Origin: Pseudomonas sp. LB-090624 | GTDB lineage: Bacteria; Pseudomonadota; Gammaproteobacteria; Pseudomonadales; Pseudomonadaceae | DNA: 64,000 nucleotides | Reading direction: 5' to 3' | NCBI RefSeq assembly: GCF_003205205.1 | Contig: NZ_QJRL01000021.1 | Location: forward strand, 1-64,000 | Part shown: in pieces, positions 37,394-46,145 of the stretch | How positions within the stretch are numbered: the stretch's first letter is position 1 | Layout of the letters: the number at the start of each line of letters is the position of its first letter | Translations under genes and position numbers: made by a program | Notes under the pieces: generated by a model | Told to the model about the DNA's origin: nothing | Seen by the model: only the letters and a program-made list of their open reading frames with translations | Database searches by the model: none

Positions 37394-38197
37394 CTACTCC
37401 AGGACTTCTACCTGCATCCCAACGTCCAACCGCCCGCTGCCATCCACCGCCAGGTTTTGGCCGAACAGCACGTCGCCTTCCTTTTCGCGAAACGTCTTCA
37501 GCGTAGCCATAGGCTCACGGTCAGCGCTGCGCTCACCGGTGGCCGGATCGATGGTCGTGAAAATGCACCGCACACTGGGCTTGAGCACCCGGAATTCCAG
37601 GCTGCCAATGCGGATGCGTTTCCAGCCATCCTCGGCAAATGGCTCAGCCCCCTGCACCACCAAATTAGGCCGAAACCGCAGCATTTCCATGGGCCGGCCG
37701 ATACGCCGGCTCAGCTCGTCCAGCGAGCCCTGGCCAATCAGCAGCAACGGGAAACCGTCGGGAAACGCCGCCCGATCACTGTTGAAACCATAACCATTAG
37801 GTAGGTAACGCGCACGCTGCTCCGGGCAATGTACCAGGCGAACGGCCTTGCCCAGCAACGCGCTCAACCAACCTGCCGCCGCATCGCCAGCGTCCGGAAC
37901 GCGCAGGGTATCGCGCCAAATGGTCACGCCACGCAGGGCTTCGTCGGCAGGCGGCACCGCCACGCGCAGCGGCGCCTGCCCCGGGGCCTGCAACAATAAC
38001 TGGCCATTGTCGTCGTCATGCGCTTCGATGCGGCCAAGCTGTGGCCAGGCGCGCTGGGTCAGGAAGCGTCCGTTTTCTTCCTCCACCACCATCCAGCGCC
38101 GGTCACCCTGCAGCCCCAAACAGCCAACCGCTGAAGCCTGCAGACCTTGCGCCCGCCCCGACTTCACCGGGTACCGATACAACTCACTGAGAAACAT
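37394..38197 (-). CDS. MOSC-domain protein, YcbX-like
   Basis: A 267-residue protein: MOSC_N beta-barrel (1 to about 110; LYRYPVKSGRAQGLQASAV) followed by the MOSC domain (from about 120; FPLLLIGQGSLDEL, MLRFRPNLVVQG) with the conserved Cys in LKPSVRCIFTTIDP. These match YcbX and the mammalian mARC proteins, which bind the molybdenum cofactor and reduce N-hydroxylated base analogues such as 6-N-hydroxylaminopurine. YcbX of E. coli has a C-terminal ferredoxin-like domain; here the protein ends after MOSC, so an external electron donor is needed. It is cytosolic. Confidence 0.85.
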   Translation of the reverse strand: MFLSELYRYPVKSGRAQGLQASAVGCLGLQGDRRWMVVEEENGRFLTQRAWPQLGRIEAHDDDNGQLLLQAPGQAPLRVAVPPADEALRGVTIWRDTLRVPDAGDAAAGWLSALLGKAVRLVHCPEQRARYLPNGYGFNSDRAAFPDGFPLLLIGQGSLDELSRRIGRPMEMLRFRPNLVVQGAEPFAEDGWKRIRIGSLEFRVLKPSVRCIFTTIDPATGERSADREPMATLKTFREKEGDVLFGQNLAVDGSGRLDVGMQVEVLE

Positions 38198-38252
38198 CCC
38201 TGCCGCCTCGCGTCATGCCAAAAGCCAAGCTTATACCTGGCCGGCCCGCGGA

Positions 38253-39188
38253 TCACGCAGAGGCGATGTCCATCAGCAGCCGCTGCTTGACCACGTCGAC
38301 CAGGCGATCGGGCTGGAACTTGGACAGGAAGTTGTCGCAGCCCACCTTCTTCACCATCGATTCGTTGAAACTGCCCGACAACGAAGTATGCAGCACTACA
38401 TAGAGCTGACGCAGGCGCGCATCGCTACGAATCTCGGTGGTCAACCGGTAGCCGTCCATTTCCGGCATTTCGGCGTCGGTAAACACCATCAGCAGCTTCT
38501 CGCACACGTCCTCGCCGGCATCGGCCCAGCCCTTGAGCATGCGCAGCGCCTTCAGGCCATCACTGGCCACATGCAGCTTCACGCCAAGCTGGGACAGGGT
38601 GTCACGCAATTGCGCCAAGGCCACACTGGAGTCGTCTACCAGCAACACTTCGCGGCCACGCGCCCGGGCCAACACTGGATCGGCCAGTTTCTCGCCGGAC
38701 ACCCGTGCGTTGTACGGCACGATCTCGGCCAGCACCTTCTCTACGTCGATCACCTCCACCAACTTTTCGTCGACCTTGGTGATAGCGGTCAGGTAATGCT
38801 GGCGTCCGGCACTGGTCGGCGGCGGCATGATCGACTCCCAGTTCATGTTGACGATGCGGTCGACACCGCCCACCAGGAAGGCCTGCACCGACCGGTTGTA
38901 TTCGGTGACAATGATGGTGCTGTCTGGCCCTGGCTGCAGCGGGCGCATGCCGATCGCCTGGGACAGGTCGATCACCGGCAGCGTCTGCCCGCGCAGGTTT
39001 ACCACCCCGCACACGAAGGCATGGCGCTGAGGCATCAGGGTCAGCTTGGGCAGTTGCAGGACTTCCTGCACCTTGAACACGTTGATCGCGAACAACTGCC
39101 GACCGGCCAGGCGAAACATCAGGATTTCCAGGCGGTTCTCACCCACCAGTTGCGTGCGTTGGTCTACCGTGTCGAGAATGCCTGCCAT
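38253..39188 (-). CDS. cheV: CheV-type CheW/receiver chemotaxis coupling protein
   Basis: A 311-residue protein with a CheW domain (about 15-165; FRLAGRQLFAINVFKVQEVLQ and GVVNLRGQTLPVIDLSQAIG) joined to a receiver domain (about 178-305; LLVDDSSVALAQL and phospho-acceptor Asp in MVFTDAEMPEMDGY, with LHTSLS and DNFLSKFQPD). CheV couples receptors to CheA and may act as a phosphate sink. The start is ATG at 39188. It has a 348-base upstream region shared with the divergent Hpt-like gene. Confidence 0.93.
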   Translation of the reverse strand: MAGILDTVDQRTQLVGENRLEILMFRLAGRQLFAINVFKVQEVLQLPKLTLMPQRHAFVCGVVNLRGQTLPVIDLSQAIGMRPLQPGPDSTIIVTEYNRSVQAFLVGGVDRIVNMNWESIMPPPTSAGRQHYLTAITKVDEKLVEVIDVEKVLAEIVPYNARVSGEKLADPVLARARGREVLLVDDSSVALAQLRDTLSQLGVKLHVASDGLKALRMLKGWADAGEDVCEKLLMVFTDAEMPEMDGYRLTTEIRSDARLRQLYVVLHTSLSGSFNESMVKKVGCDNFLSKFQPDRLVDVVKQRLLMDIASA

Positions 39189-39536
39189 TGAAAAGCCCCC
39201 AGGCTTGAGTCGAGAAAAGTAAAATCATCCACCCTGTATCGGCGGCTTCACGCACACCTTGACCCTTGCGGGAAAATGCCACGCAACTAATTGATATCAC
39301 TTTAACATCATGCTTAACTCAGGACACTGACGGGTCAATCAAGCACCTGATAAAAGTTCCCAAGCTGGGCCGCTTATCGGGGAAACCCTTACCGGTAATC
39401 AGGTGCAACCTGATATTCGCGATATCCTTTAGCCATTAATGTGACGCCATTCTCATTGCATGAATGGAGTCAGGCTTTTGCTAGCTATCGTTTCGGCGTG
39501 CCCATCCCCTGCGCCCATGCCACCCGCGGGGCGCTG
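39189..39536. other. 348-base AT-richer divergent region between cheV and Hpt-like gene
   Basis: No gene seen. The segment 39290-39440 is clearly AT-richer than its surroundings. It holds a 9-bp inverted repeat, GCACCTGAT (39343-39351) and ATCAGGTGC (39398-39406), separated by 46 bases, which could form a leader hairpin or bind a regulator. A GTG at 39441 could start a longer version of the Hpt-like protein. Confidence 0.5.
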
Positions 39537-40070
39537 ATGGTGGACTCTGCCTTATCGTTCGATGAAGCCTTGCGGGGTTTTCTGCTGGATGCCCAAGTGC
39601 TACTGACCCAGGCGCATGAATGCCTGCGGCATCTGGAACTGATCGACAACGATCCGGATGCCTGCCGCTGCCTGGAAAATACCCTCGACGGCCTCGCTCG
39701 CCAGGCCACACGCCTGGGCCTGCGTGAAGTAGCGCATTACTCAAGTGCCCTGCAGCAGTTGCTCGCCCCGGCCTGCCACGGCGGCTGTCTGCAACGAGAA
39801 GCCCTGCCAGCGGTACAGGCCTGCCTTACCCTGCTGGCGTGGCAGTTGGAGCTGGTCGACCCCCGGACCGGGCGGCTTAACCTGGACATCGGCGAACAGT
39901 TGGTCTTGCTGGGCGAGTTGGCCAAAGCCGTGCAGCAACCCTTCGCGCCGGCCTGTGCCGCTTGCGATGAGCACGGTAGCCCTTGCATTCATCCGCATGC
40001 TGACGTGGCAGCCGGCACGCGTACCGGGCGCCTGCCCCCGTCGCATCAACCTGCAGCCAAGGGCAACTAA
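39537..40070 (+). CDS. Hpt-like protein lacking the phospho-accepting histidine
   Basis: A 177-residue protein; start at ATG 39537 (MVDSALSFDEALRGFLLDAQ), with a GTG at 39441 as a longer option that lacks a clear ribosome site. Residues 10-110 have the helical pattern of histidine phosphotransfer domains, but where the motif should read HTLKG it reads NTLDG (Asn48), so it probably cannot accept phosphate: CLENTLDGLARQATRLGLREVAHYSSALQQLL. The tail (about 150-177) is Cys/His/Pro-rich and looks disordered. It is divergent from cheV and upstream of a NarL-type pair. Family placement is by pattern; the role is unknown, perhaps as a decoy partner for receivers. Confidence 0.6.
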   Translation: MVDSALSFDEALRGFLLDAQVLLTQAHECLRHLELIDNDPDACRCLENTLDGLARQATRLGLREVAHYSSALQQLLAPACHGGCLQREALPAVQACLTLLAWQLELVDPRTGRLNLDIGEQLVLLGELAKAVQQPFAPACAACDEHGSPCIHPHADVAAGTRTGRLPPSHQPAAKGN

Positions 40071-40415
40071 GTACGTGTATCCCAGCCCGGCACCGGTCGA
40101 ACTTGGAAAGTTCTGCAAGTTCTTCGTGGGCGAAGTTGCACCGTTGCCACGCTAGTTGCCGAACGGTGCGCAGCACTCGATTCAAGGGTGGCACTTTGCT
40201 ACCCGAAAATGCCCGACCAGTCTGCGTTTCAAAGGGTTTCCCAGCCGCGACCGATGCAATCCGAAGTGGTAACATGCGCCCCCACAAACGCTTGCGAGCC
40301 GCACAAAAGTTGCAAGATCACGCGTTCAGAAAAACATCGAAAGTACTGCGCCAAAGCCTCTGACCAGCATTGTGCAAGGCCCACCATCAGCAATACTTCA
40401 GTGGCTTCCCTAACT
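40071..40415. other. 345-base region between Hpt-like gene and sensor kinase
   Basis: No gene with support. It contains an inverted repeat, GCACCGTT (40138-40145) and AACGGTGC (40162-40169), that could end the Hpt-like transcript. The open frames crossing this region from 40188 look like an upstream extension of the kinase without a credible start. Confidence 0.45.
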
Positions 40416-41312
40416 ATGTTCCCACGCTTGAAGACTACTTTGCGTTGCGTCTCCCGCACGGCCCTGCTGCGCTGGGCAACGGCCGGGCTGTGGGTGGCCT
40501 CGCTGGGGGCCAATGTGGCGCTGTCCCTGGCCAGCCAGGCGATCCCGGCCAGCTTGCTGCTGCTGCAACTGGCCGCCACGGTGGGCGCCGCCGTGCAGCT
40601 GGGCTTGGGCGCCAGGTCGATCAGCCTGCGCCCGGCAGAACTGGCCGAGCGCATGCTCAAGGTGCAGGAAGATGAACGTCAGCACCTGAGCCGGGAGCTG
40701 CACGACGACATCGGCCAGTCGCTCACCGCTGCCAAGCTGCAATTGCAATGGCTGCAACGGCGCATGCCCGACGAACTGCAAGGCCACTGCGACGCCCTGC
40801 GCAATACCCTGGATGCCACCCTGGGCAACGTGCGCGACGTATCCGCCCTGCTCAACCCTCGGCAGTTGGCCAGCCTTGGCCTGGAAGCCAGCCTTCGCGC
40901 CCATCTGGTACGCACCCTGGCCAGCTCCAACGTGCATTGGAGCCTGGCTTGCAACCAGCGCCTGGGCGGCATTGACGAGGCAGTGGCCATGGCCGTGTTC
41001 CGTATCACCCAAGAGGCGGTTACCAACATGCTGCGCCACGCCAAGGCACACAATCTGGTCATCCGCCTGCAGCGCACGCCCGAGGGGCTGGCGCTGGGGA
41101 TCCACGATGATGGCGTGGGCTTTGTGCCCGTTCGCCACCCGGCCGAAGCCGGCCAGCGCGGCCTGGCCGGCATGCAGGAGCGGGTAACCGCGCTGCAGGG
41201 TAGCCTCGACATCACCAGCCAGCCTGGCCTCGGCACGCAGATCGAGGCGATGTTTCCCTGGCCGCCGCGCACCCAGCAACGCGCCCGGAGTAGTGCCGCC
41301 CATGACCTGTAG
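40416..41312 (+). CDS. NarL-type sensor histidine kinase (HisKA_3 class)
   Basis: A 298-residue kinase, start at ATG 40416 (MFPRLKTTLRCVSRTALL). Two hydrophobic stretches (about 16-34 and 38-62) anchor the N-terminus in the membrane with almost no periplasmic loop. The phospho-His is His96 in ERQHLSRELHDDIGQSL, and the HATPase domain follows with FRITQEAVTNMLRHAKA, HDDGVGF and GLAGMQERV. It overlaps the regulator gene by 11 bases, so they form one unit. The signal is unknown; with so little outside the membrane it may sense an intramembrane or cytosolic cue. Confidence 0.88.
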   Translation: MFPRLKTTLRCVSRTALLRWATAGLWVASLGANVALSLASQAIPASLLLLQLAATVGAAVQLGLGARSISLRPAELAERMLKVQEDERQHLSRELHDDIGQSLTAAKLQLQWLQRRMPDELQGHCDALRNTLDATLGNVRDVSALLNPRQLASLGLEASLRAHLVRTLASSNVHWSLACNQRLGGIDEAVAMAVFRITQEAVTNMLRHAKAHNLVIRLQRTPEGLALGIHDDGVGFVPVRHPAEAGQRGLAGMQERVTALQGSLDITSQPGLGTQIEAMFPWPPRTQQRARSSAAHDL

Positions 41313-41961
41313 ACTGCTTTTGGTAGACGATCACTCACTGATCCGCGCCGGGGTGCGCGCACTGGTCTGCGACATCCCAGGCTATGAAGTGATCGGCGAA
41401 GCCGACGATGGCAGCCAACTGCTGGATCAGGTTCGCACGCTGGCGCCTGACATTGTCTTGCTGGACATCTCGATGCGTTCGACCAGCGGCCTGGATGCCC
41501 TCACTCACCTGCGGGCCAGCGGCAACACCTGCAAGGTGCTGATCCTGTCGATGCATACCGATCCGGACCTGATCATGCGCGCGCTGGAAAGCGGTGCCCA
41601 GGGTTACTTGCTCAAGGACACCAGTGCCACTGAACTGGAGCAAGCACTGGTGGCAGTGCGTAACGGCGAGCGCTACCTAAGCCCGGCCATCGCCCACACG
41701 GTCATCAACCAGGCACTGCGGCACTCCAGGCAGGGCAAGCAAGTGGCCGGCGAACGGCACACACTGACTGCGCGGCAGCTGGAAATCCTGCGCCTCATCG
41801 TGCGGGGTAAATCGACCCGGGAAATCGCTGCGGGCCTGAGCCTCTCGATCAAGACCGTGGAAACCCACCGCTCGCAGATCATGAAGCGCCTGCAGATTCA
41901 TGACGTGGCAGGCCTGGTGCTGTTCGCCGTGCGCGAGAAGATCATCAGCCTGGACGACTGA
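41302..41961 (+). CDS. NarL/LuxR-type response regulator
   Basis: A 219-residue regulator, start at ATG 41302 (MTCRLLLVDDHSLI) inside the end of the kinase gene; a GTG at 41293 is also in frame. Receiver domain residues 1-120 with Asp9/Asp10, phospho-acceptor Asp55 (IVLLDISM) and Lys in GYLLKDTS. The C-terminal LuxR-type HTH is LTARQLEILRLIVRGKSTREIAAGLSLSIKTVETHRSQIMKRLQI. It is the partner of the upstream kinase. Its stop overlaps the convergent yegS-like gene by 17 bases. Targets are unknown. Confidence 0.92.
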   Translation: MTCRLLLVDDHSLIRAGVRALVCDIPGYEVIGEADDGSQLLDQVRTLAPDIVLLDISMRSTSGLDALTHLRASGNTCKVLILSMHTDPDLIMRALESGAQGYLLKDTSATELEQALVAVRNGERYLSPAIAHTVINQALRHSRQGKQVAGERHTLTARQLEILRLIVRGKSTREIAAGLSLSIKTVETHRSQIMKRLQIHDVAGLVLFAVREKIISLDD

Positions 41962-42832
41962 GCAACGGCGACCCGGCCGGCAAGTGCAGGCGCAACGCTG
42001 CGGGCCGGGCCTGGAAACGCAGGTTGTCAGCCTGCAAGGGTTCGCCATCGAGATTGATATCCAGCCCCTGGGAGCTCTTGATCTCGACCCAAGGCAACCT
42101 CGCCCGGACGAACAGGCCGTCGCCAGCCAACAGGTCGCGTAACGCCCCGACCACCTCTTGCGGTGCAGGCAGGATGGCGATATCGAGCAAGCCGTCGTTG
42201 ACCACCGCCTCGGGGCACAGCACTTGCCCACCGCCAGCCTGGCGGCCATTACCGATACCCAGCGCCAGCAGTGGCCCCTGCCAGTGAAATTCCGGCCCTT
42301 GCAGCTCTACCGACGCGGCCTCCAGTTCACTGAAGCGCGACAAGCCGGTGAACAGGTAGGCAGCAGCACCCAGCACTTTCTTCAGGTCTTCGGAGGTATT
42401 GGCCGTGACCTGGCTGCCAAAGCCGCCCGTGGCCATGTTCAGGAACAGTTGGTCGCCGGCCTGCCCCAGGTCTATCGGCTGGGGGTCGACATTCAGCAGG
42501 GCCAGCGCCGAAGCTGGCTCCAGGGGGATACCGGCAGCCTTGGCGAAATCGTTGGCCGTGCCCAGCGGCAGCAAGACCAGGCTGGCATCGGTACCCGCCT
42601 GGCCCATGGCCTCGGCCACATCACGCAACGTGCCATCGCCACCACCGGCGACGATATGCGTGTAGCCCGCCGCCAGCGCCTCGCCCACCAGGCGCTGCGC
42701 GTCACCCGCCTCCCAGGTAACCCGCACATCGAGCACCCAGCCGCTGTCGCGCAGGTCGCTCACGGCACTGCGCAACTCTTCGTTCATTGCCTGCTTGCCA
42801 TGCAGGACCAGCATTGCCTTGCGCTCTTGCAT
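41945..42832 (-). CDS. YegS-like lipid kinase (diacylglycerol kinase catalytic domain)
   Basis: A 295-residue kinase. The start MQERKAMLVLHGKQAMNEEL at 42832 has GGAGACGCGCAC ahead; a longer frame begins at 42880. The nucleotide-binding motif GGGDGTLRDVAEAM and the following LPLGTANDFAKAAGIP are diagnostic of the family; GIGNGRQAGGGQVLCPEAVVNDGLLDIAI and the C-terminal beta-strand LDINLDGEPLQADNLRF complete it. YegS phosphorylates phosphatidylglycerol in vitro. It is convergent with the response regulator gene. Confidence 0.92.
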   Translation of the reverse strand: MQERKAMLVLHGKQAMNEELRSAVSDLRDSGWVLDVRVTWEAGDAQRLVGEALAAGYTHIVAGGGDGTLRDVAEAMGQAGTDASLVLLPLGTANDFAKAAGIPLEPASALALLNVDPQPIDLGQAGDQLFLNMATGGFGSQVTANTSEDLKKVLGAAAYLFTGLSRFSELEAASVELQGPEFHWQGPLLALGIGNGRQAGGGQVLCPEAVVNDGLLDIAILPAPQEVVGALRDLLAGDGLFVRARLPWVEIKSSQGLDINLDGEPLQADNLRFQARPAALRLHLPAGSPLLSRPG

Positions 42833-43078
42833 GTGCGCGTCTCCGTGAAGTTGGCCAACCCCTATCTCGACCACAGGCATACAGGGATCGTTGCATGCGC
42901 GCCGAAAAACAGGGTCTCCGGGCTCAGGAAAATGATGGCATTTTTCACACGGCCGGCAATGCCCGGCTATGCTCTGCTAATGAACCTTTGACAAGTTTTT
43001 GACCTGAGCAGGGAATCAACTCAGGCGAGTCAGCCTTTTGACTTTCCGATGCCCAGCCCTGCCTCGATCTTAGCCATG

Positions 43079-43124
43079 GACGCGCCCCCCGGCAGTGTTG
43101 CCTGAACACTGCCGCGGGCGCGTC
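43079..43124. other. Long two-part hairpin in the leader of the glycosyltransferase gene
   Basis: GACGCGCCC (43079-43087) pairs with GGGCGCGTC (43116-43124), and GGCAGTGTT (43091-43099) with AACACTGCC (43105-43113); the loop is GCCTG. It sits 35 bases before the glycosyltransferase start, with no T-tract. It could be a leader regulatory structure or the end of an RNA. The rest of the 327-base gap 42833-43159 holds no gene. Confidence 0.5.
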
Positions 43125-43159
43125 TTGCCATCTGCTGCCGTCAATGAGGATTCCGGGTC

Positions 43160-44407
43160 ATGCGCATTCTCTGGACACTGCCTTACCTGCCCTGGCCAAC
43201 CACCAGCGGCAGCAAGACCCGGCAATACCACCTGCTGCGTGCACTGGCCCAGCGGGGCCACCGAATTACCTTGCTGGTGCAGTCGAAAATCCCCCTCAAC
43301 GACAGCGCGCGCGATGCGTTGGAACCGTTGCTCGAGCGCTTGATCGTTGTGCCGCGGCGGCCGCTGCACAGCCCGCTCAACCTGCTGGCCTCACCGATCA
43401 TCGACTACCCCATGCGGGCGATCATCAACGGCTTGTCGCCTTGCCTGCGGCATCGCTTCGAACAACTGCTGGACGAAGCTTGGGACGTGATCCAGATCGA
43501 GCACAGCTACAGTTTCCAACCTTTCGAAAAGGCCCTGCAGGCCCGCGGTGTGCCCTACATGCTCAGCGAGCACACCCTGGAGTCGGTCATGGGTGGCGCC
43601 TGCCACGACCGCCTGCCGCTGTGGCTGCGACCGCTCAACGCATTCGACCGCTGGCGCTACCGGCGCTGGGAGCACCGCGTGCTGCGCCAGCCCACCGAGC
43701 TGGTGGCAGTGAGTGCCCACGATGCCGAGCTGATTGCGCAGATCAGCGGGCGCCCGGTCAACGTGGTGGTCAATGGCGTGGACTGTGATTTCTATCAGCA
43801 CGTACAACCTGCACTGCACAGCCAGCGCCTGTTGTTTGTCGGCAATTTCGAGTATGGCGCCAACCTGGAGGCCATAGAATGGGCGCTGGAAGATATCATG
43901 CCGCAAGTGTGGATGAGCAACCCTGCGGTTCGCCTGGCCATCGCCGGGCATGCCATGCCCGCCAGCTGGAAACTGCACTGGAACGACCCGCGCATCGAAT
44001 GGTTTGGTTACCGCCCCGACCTGCGAGAGCTGCAACGGCGCTCGGCACTGTTCTTCGCCCCCCTGCGCTACGCCGGTGGTTCGAAGGTGAAGATTCTCGA
44101 AGCGATGGCTGCCGGCTTGCCGGTGATCACCACCGGCAAAGGCGTTTCAGGCCTGGCTGCGAACAATGGCGAACACTACCTCGGCAGTGATGATGGTGAC
44201 CAACTGGCGTTGCTGATCACCCAACTGCTCAACCAGCCTTGGCGCATGAGCCAGTTGAGCGATGCCGGTCGCCAGTTCGCCCGCCAGCGTCACGACTGGC
44301 GCGTAGCCGCCCAGCAGCTGGAAAACGTGCACATGCGCCTGACCCAGACAGCGCCGGCCGAAGCCGCACCGCTGGGTGGTTCCTGGCTAGGCCGCTCAGC
44401 CAAGTAG
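43160..44407 (+). CDS. Family-4 glycosyltransferase (GT-B fold)
   Basis: A 415-residue cytosolic glycosyltransferase starting at ATG 43160 (MRILWTLPYLPWPTTSGSKTRQ), with TGAGGATTCCGGGTC ahead. The N-terminal acceptor domain runs to about 190. The donor domain holds VNGVDCDFYQ, LLFVGNFEYGANLEAIEWAL, and the nucleotide-sugar motif APLRYAGGSKVKILEAMAAGLPVITT, with the E-x7-E-type Glu. The acceptor and sugar are unknown; no polysaccharide or LPS gene is adjacent, so it is a lone transferase. Its stop overlaps the end of moeA by 12 bases. The leader carries the hairpin at 43079-43124. Confidence 0.88.
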   Translation: MRILWTLPYLPWPTTSGSKTRQYHLLRALAQRGHRITLLVQSKIPLNDSARDALEPLLERLIVVPRRPLHSPLNLLASPIIDYPMRAIINGLSPCLRHRFEQLLDEAWDVIQIEHSYSFQPFEKALQARGVPYMLSEHTLESVMGGACHDRLPLWLRPLNAFDRWRYRRWEHRVLRQPTELVAVSAHDAELIAQISGRPVNVVVNGVDCDFYQHVQPALHSQRLLFVGNFEYGANLEAIEWALEDIMPQVWMSNPAVRLAIAGHAMPASWKLHWNDPRIEWFGYRPDLRELQRRSALFFAPLRYAGGSKVKILEAMAAGLPVITTGKGVSGLAANNGEHYLGSDDGDQLALLITQLLNQPWRMSQLSDAGRQFARQRHDWRVAAQQLENVHMRLTQTAPAEAAPLGGSWLGRSAK

Positions 44408-45622
44408 CTCGCTGAAAGGGATGAAGGGGACGCTGTCGCCCGGTTTCGGCGTACTGCCTTCGCGCACTTCCACCAGCCCTTCGGCCCAGGCTGCGCTACG
44501 CAACACACCCGAGCTCTGGTTCTTGTAGATGCGCACCTGGCCCTGCTCGATGCGCGCACGCAAGTATTCGCGGCGCGTACCAGGTTTGGGCCAGTCAAAA
44601 CCCGCCGGCATGTCGAAACGCAGGGGGGTCACATCGGCCACCCCCTGGCGCCGCAACAGGTACGGACGGGTCAGCAGGCCGAAGGTAACCAGGGTCGACG
44701 CTGGGTTACCCGGCAGGCCGATCACCGGCACACCCTGGAAGTGGCCAAAGGTCAGCGGCTTGCCCGGCTTGATCGCCAGCTTCCACAACGCCAGCTCACC
44801 GGCTTCGCGCAGGGCAGCCCCGAGGTAGTCGGCCTCGCCCACCGAAACCCCGCCGGTGGAGAGGATCAGGTCGACATCGCCCAACCCGGCCAGGCACGCG
44901 CAGGTACGCGCCAGGTCATCGGGCAGGATCCCTGCGTCAACCACGTCGCAACCCAGCCGCTGCAACCAGCTGACCAGCAACCGGCGGTTGCTGTTGTAGA
45001 TTTGCCCGGGGCCCAGCGGCAGGCCAGGCTCGACCAGCTCGTCACCTGTGGACAGCACCGCTACCTTCACCTTGCGCACCACGTCCAGACTGCCATGCCC
45101 CAGGGTCGCAGCCAGGCCCAGTTCGATCGGGCCAAGGCGGGTGCCCGCGCTCATCACCTGTTCACCCTTGCGGGTTTCCTGGCCCTGTGGGCGAATGTTC
45201 TGTTCAGCCTGCAGCGCTGCAAGGAAGCGCACCCGGCCATCCTCGAGTACTTCGGTGTTTTCCTGCATCTCGACGCAGTCGGCACCTTCCGGCACGGGTG
45301 CACCGGTAAAGATCCGCGCACAGGTGCCCGGCTGCAGCGGCTGCGGCGCATGGCCGGCGAAAACCCGCTGGCTGACCTGCAGCGGCTCGCCATGCCAGTC
45401 GGCCAGGCGTAACGCATAACCATCCATGGCGCTGTTCGGCCAGGGCGGCAGGTCGAGCGAGGCCACCAGGTCGCAGGCCAACACGCGGCCTTCGGCCGCC
45501 GCCAGTGGCACGTTCTCGGTCTCGCGGATCGGTGCGGCCGCGGCCAGCGCCAGCAGTTGCTCCAGAGCCTGCTCAACCGGCATCAGAGGCCGAGCCTGGT
45601 GGGCCTCAGCCACGGCTGTCAC
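44396..45622 (-). CDS. moeA: Molybdopterin molybdenumtransferase
   Basis: A 408-residue enzyme that inserts molybdate into adenylated molybdopterin. It begins at a GTG (45622) overlapping the end of moaB by 17 bases, so translation is coupled; other in-frame starts (GTG 45613, ATG 45583) cannot be excluded. Domains: MoeA-N (PPWPNSAMDGYALR), the linker ARIFTGAPVPEGADCV, the GDELVEPG substrate region, and the MogA-like domain with ILSTGGVSVGEADYLGAAL and GLPGNPASTLVTFGLL. It is cytosolic and works with MoaB in the same operon. Confidence 0.94.
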   Translation of the reverse strand: MTAVAEAHQARPLMPVEQALEQLLALAAAAPIRETENVPLAAAEGRVLACDLVASLDLPPWPNSAMDGYALRLADWHGEPLQVSQRVFAGHAPQPLQPGTCARIFTGAPVPEGADCVEMQENTEVLEDGRVRFLAALQAEQNIRPQGQETRKGEQVMSAGTRLGPIELGLAATLGHGSLDVVRKVKVAVLSTGDELVEPGLPLGPGQIYNSNRRLLVSWLQRLGCDVVDAGILPDDLARTCACLAGLGDVDLILSTGGVSVGEADYLGAALREAGELALWKLAIKPGKPLTFGHFQGVPVIGLPGNPASTLVTFGLLTRPYLLRRQGVADVTPLRFDMPAGFDWPKPGTRREYLRARIEQGQVRIYKNQSSGVLRSAAWAEGLVEVREGSTPKPGDSVPFIPFSELLG

Positions 45623-46145
45623 AGGCCGCTGCCTGCTTCAGGTGCGCCACGAAGTTGCACGGGCGATGGCGGGCGTCGAGCTGCTCGGCAAGGATACCGT
45701 CCCAACCGGTACGTACTGCATTGGTCGACCCCGGCAGGCAGCACACCAGGGTGCCGTTGGCCAGCCCGGCAAGGGCTCGCGACTGCACGGTGGAGGTACC
45801 GATGTCGGGTACGGAAATCTGCCGGAACAACTCACCAAAGCCGTCCACCTGCTTGTCCAGGAGGCAGGCCACGGCCTCGGGGGTGCTGTCGCGGCCGGTA
45901 AAACCAGTACCCCCCGTAATCAGCACGACCTGCACGGTGTCGTCGGCGATCCAGGTAGCGACCTGAGCGCGAATCTTGTACAAGTCGTCCTTGAGCAGCA
46001 CGCGTTCGGCCAAACGGTGGCCGGCTGCGCTCAAGCGGTCGACGAACATCTGGCCGGAAGTGTCGGTGTCGAAGGTGCGGGTGTCGCTGACCGTGAGCAC
46101 GGCGATGTTCAGCGGCACGAAGGGGGTATCTGCCTTGGCTTTCAT
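45606..46145 (-). CDS. moaB: Molybdenum cofactor biosynthesis protein MoaB
   Basis: A 179-residue MogA/MoaB-fold protein (MPT adenylyltransferase type). The core reads LNIAVLTVSDTRTFDTDTSGQMFVDRL, VVLITGGTGFTGRDSTPEAV and LVCCLPGSTNAVRTGWDGIL, holding the GGTG and GS motifs of the active site. It starts at ATG 46145. It is the first gene of moaB-moeA; its 3' end overlaps the moeA start. The remaining moa genes are not nearby. Confidence 0.93.
   Translation of the reverse strand: MKAKADTPFVPLNIAVLTVSDTRTFDTDTSGQMFVDRLSAAGHRLAERVLLKDDLYKIRAQVATWIADDTVQVVLITGGTGFTGRDSTPEAVACLLDKQVDGFGELFRQISVPDIGTSTVQSRALAGLANGTLVCCLPGSTNAVRTGWDGILAEQLDARHRPCNFVAHLKQAAACDSRG

Noticed and set aside
40188..40415. 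N-terminal extension of the NarL-type sensor kinase
   Set aside because: Seventy-six residues without domain character and with no start signal; the ATG at 40416 precedes the membrane segments directly.
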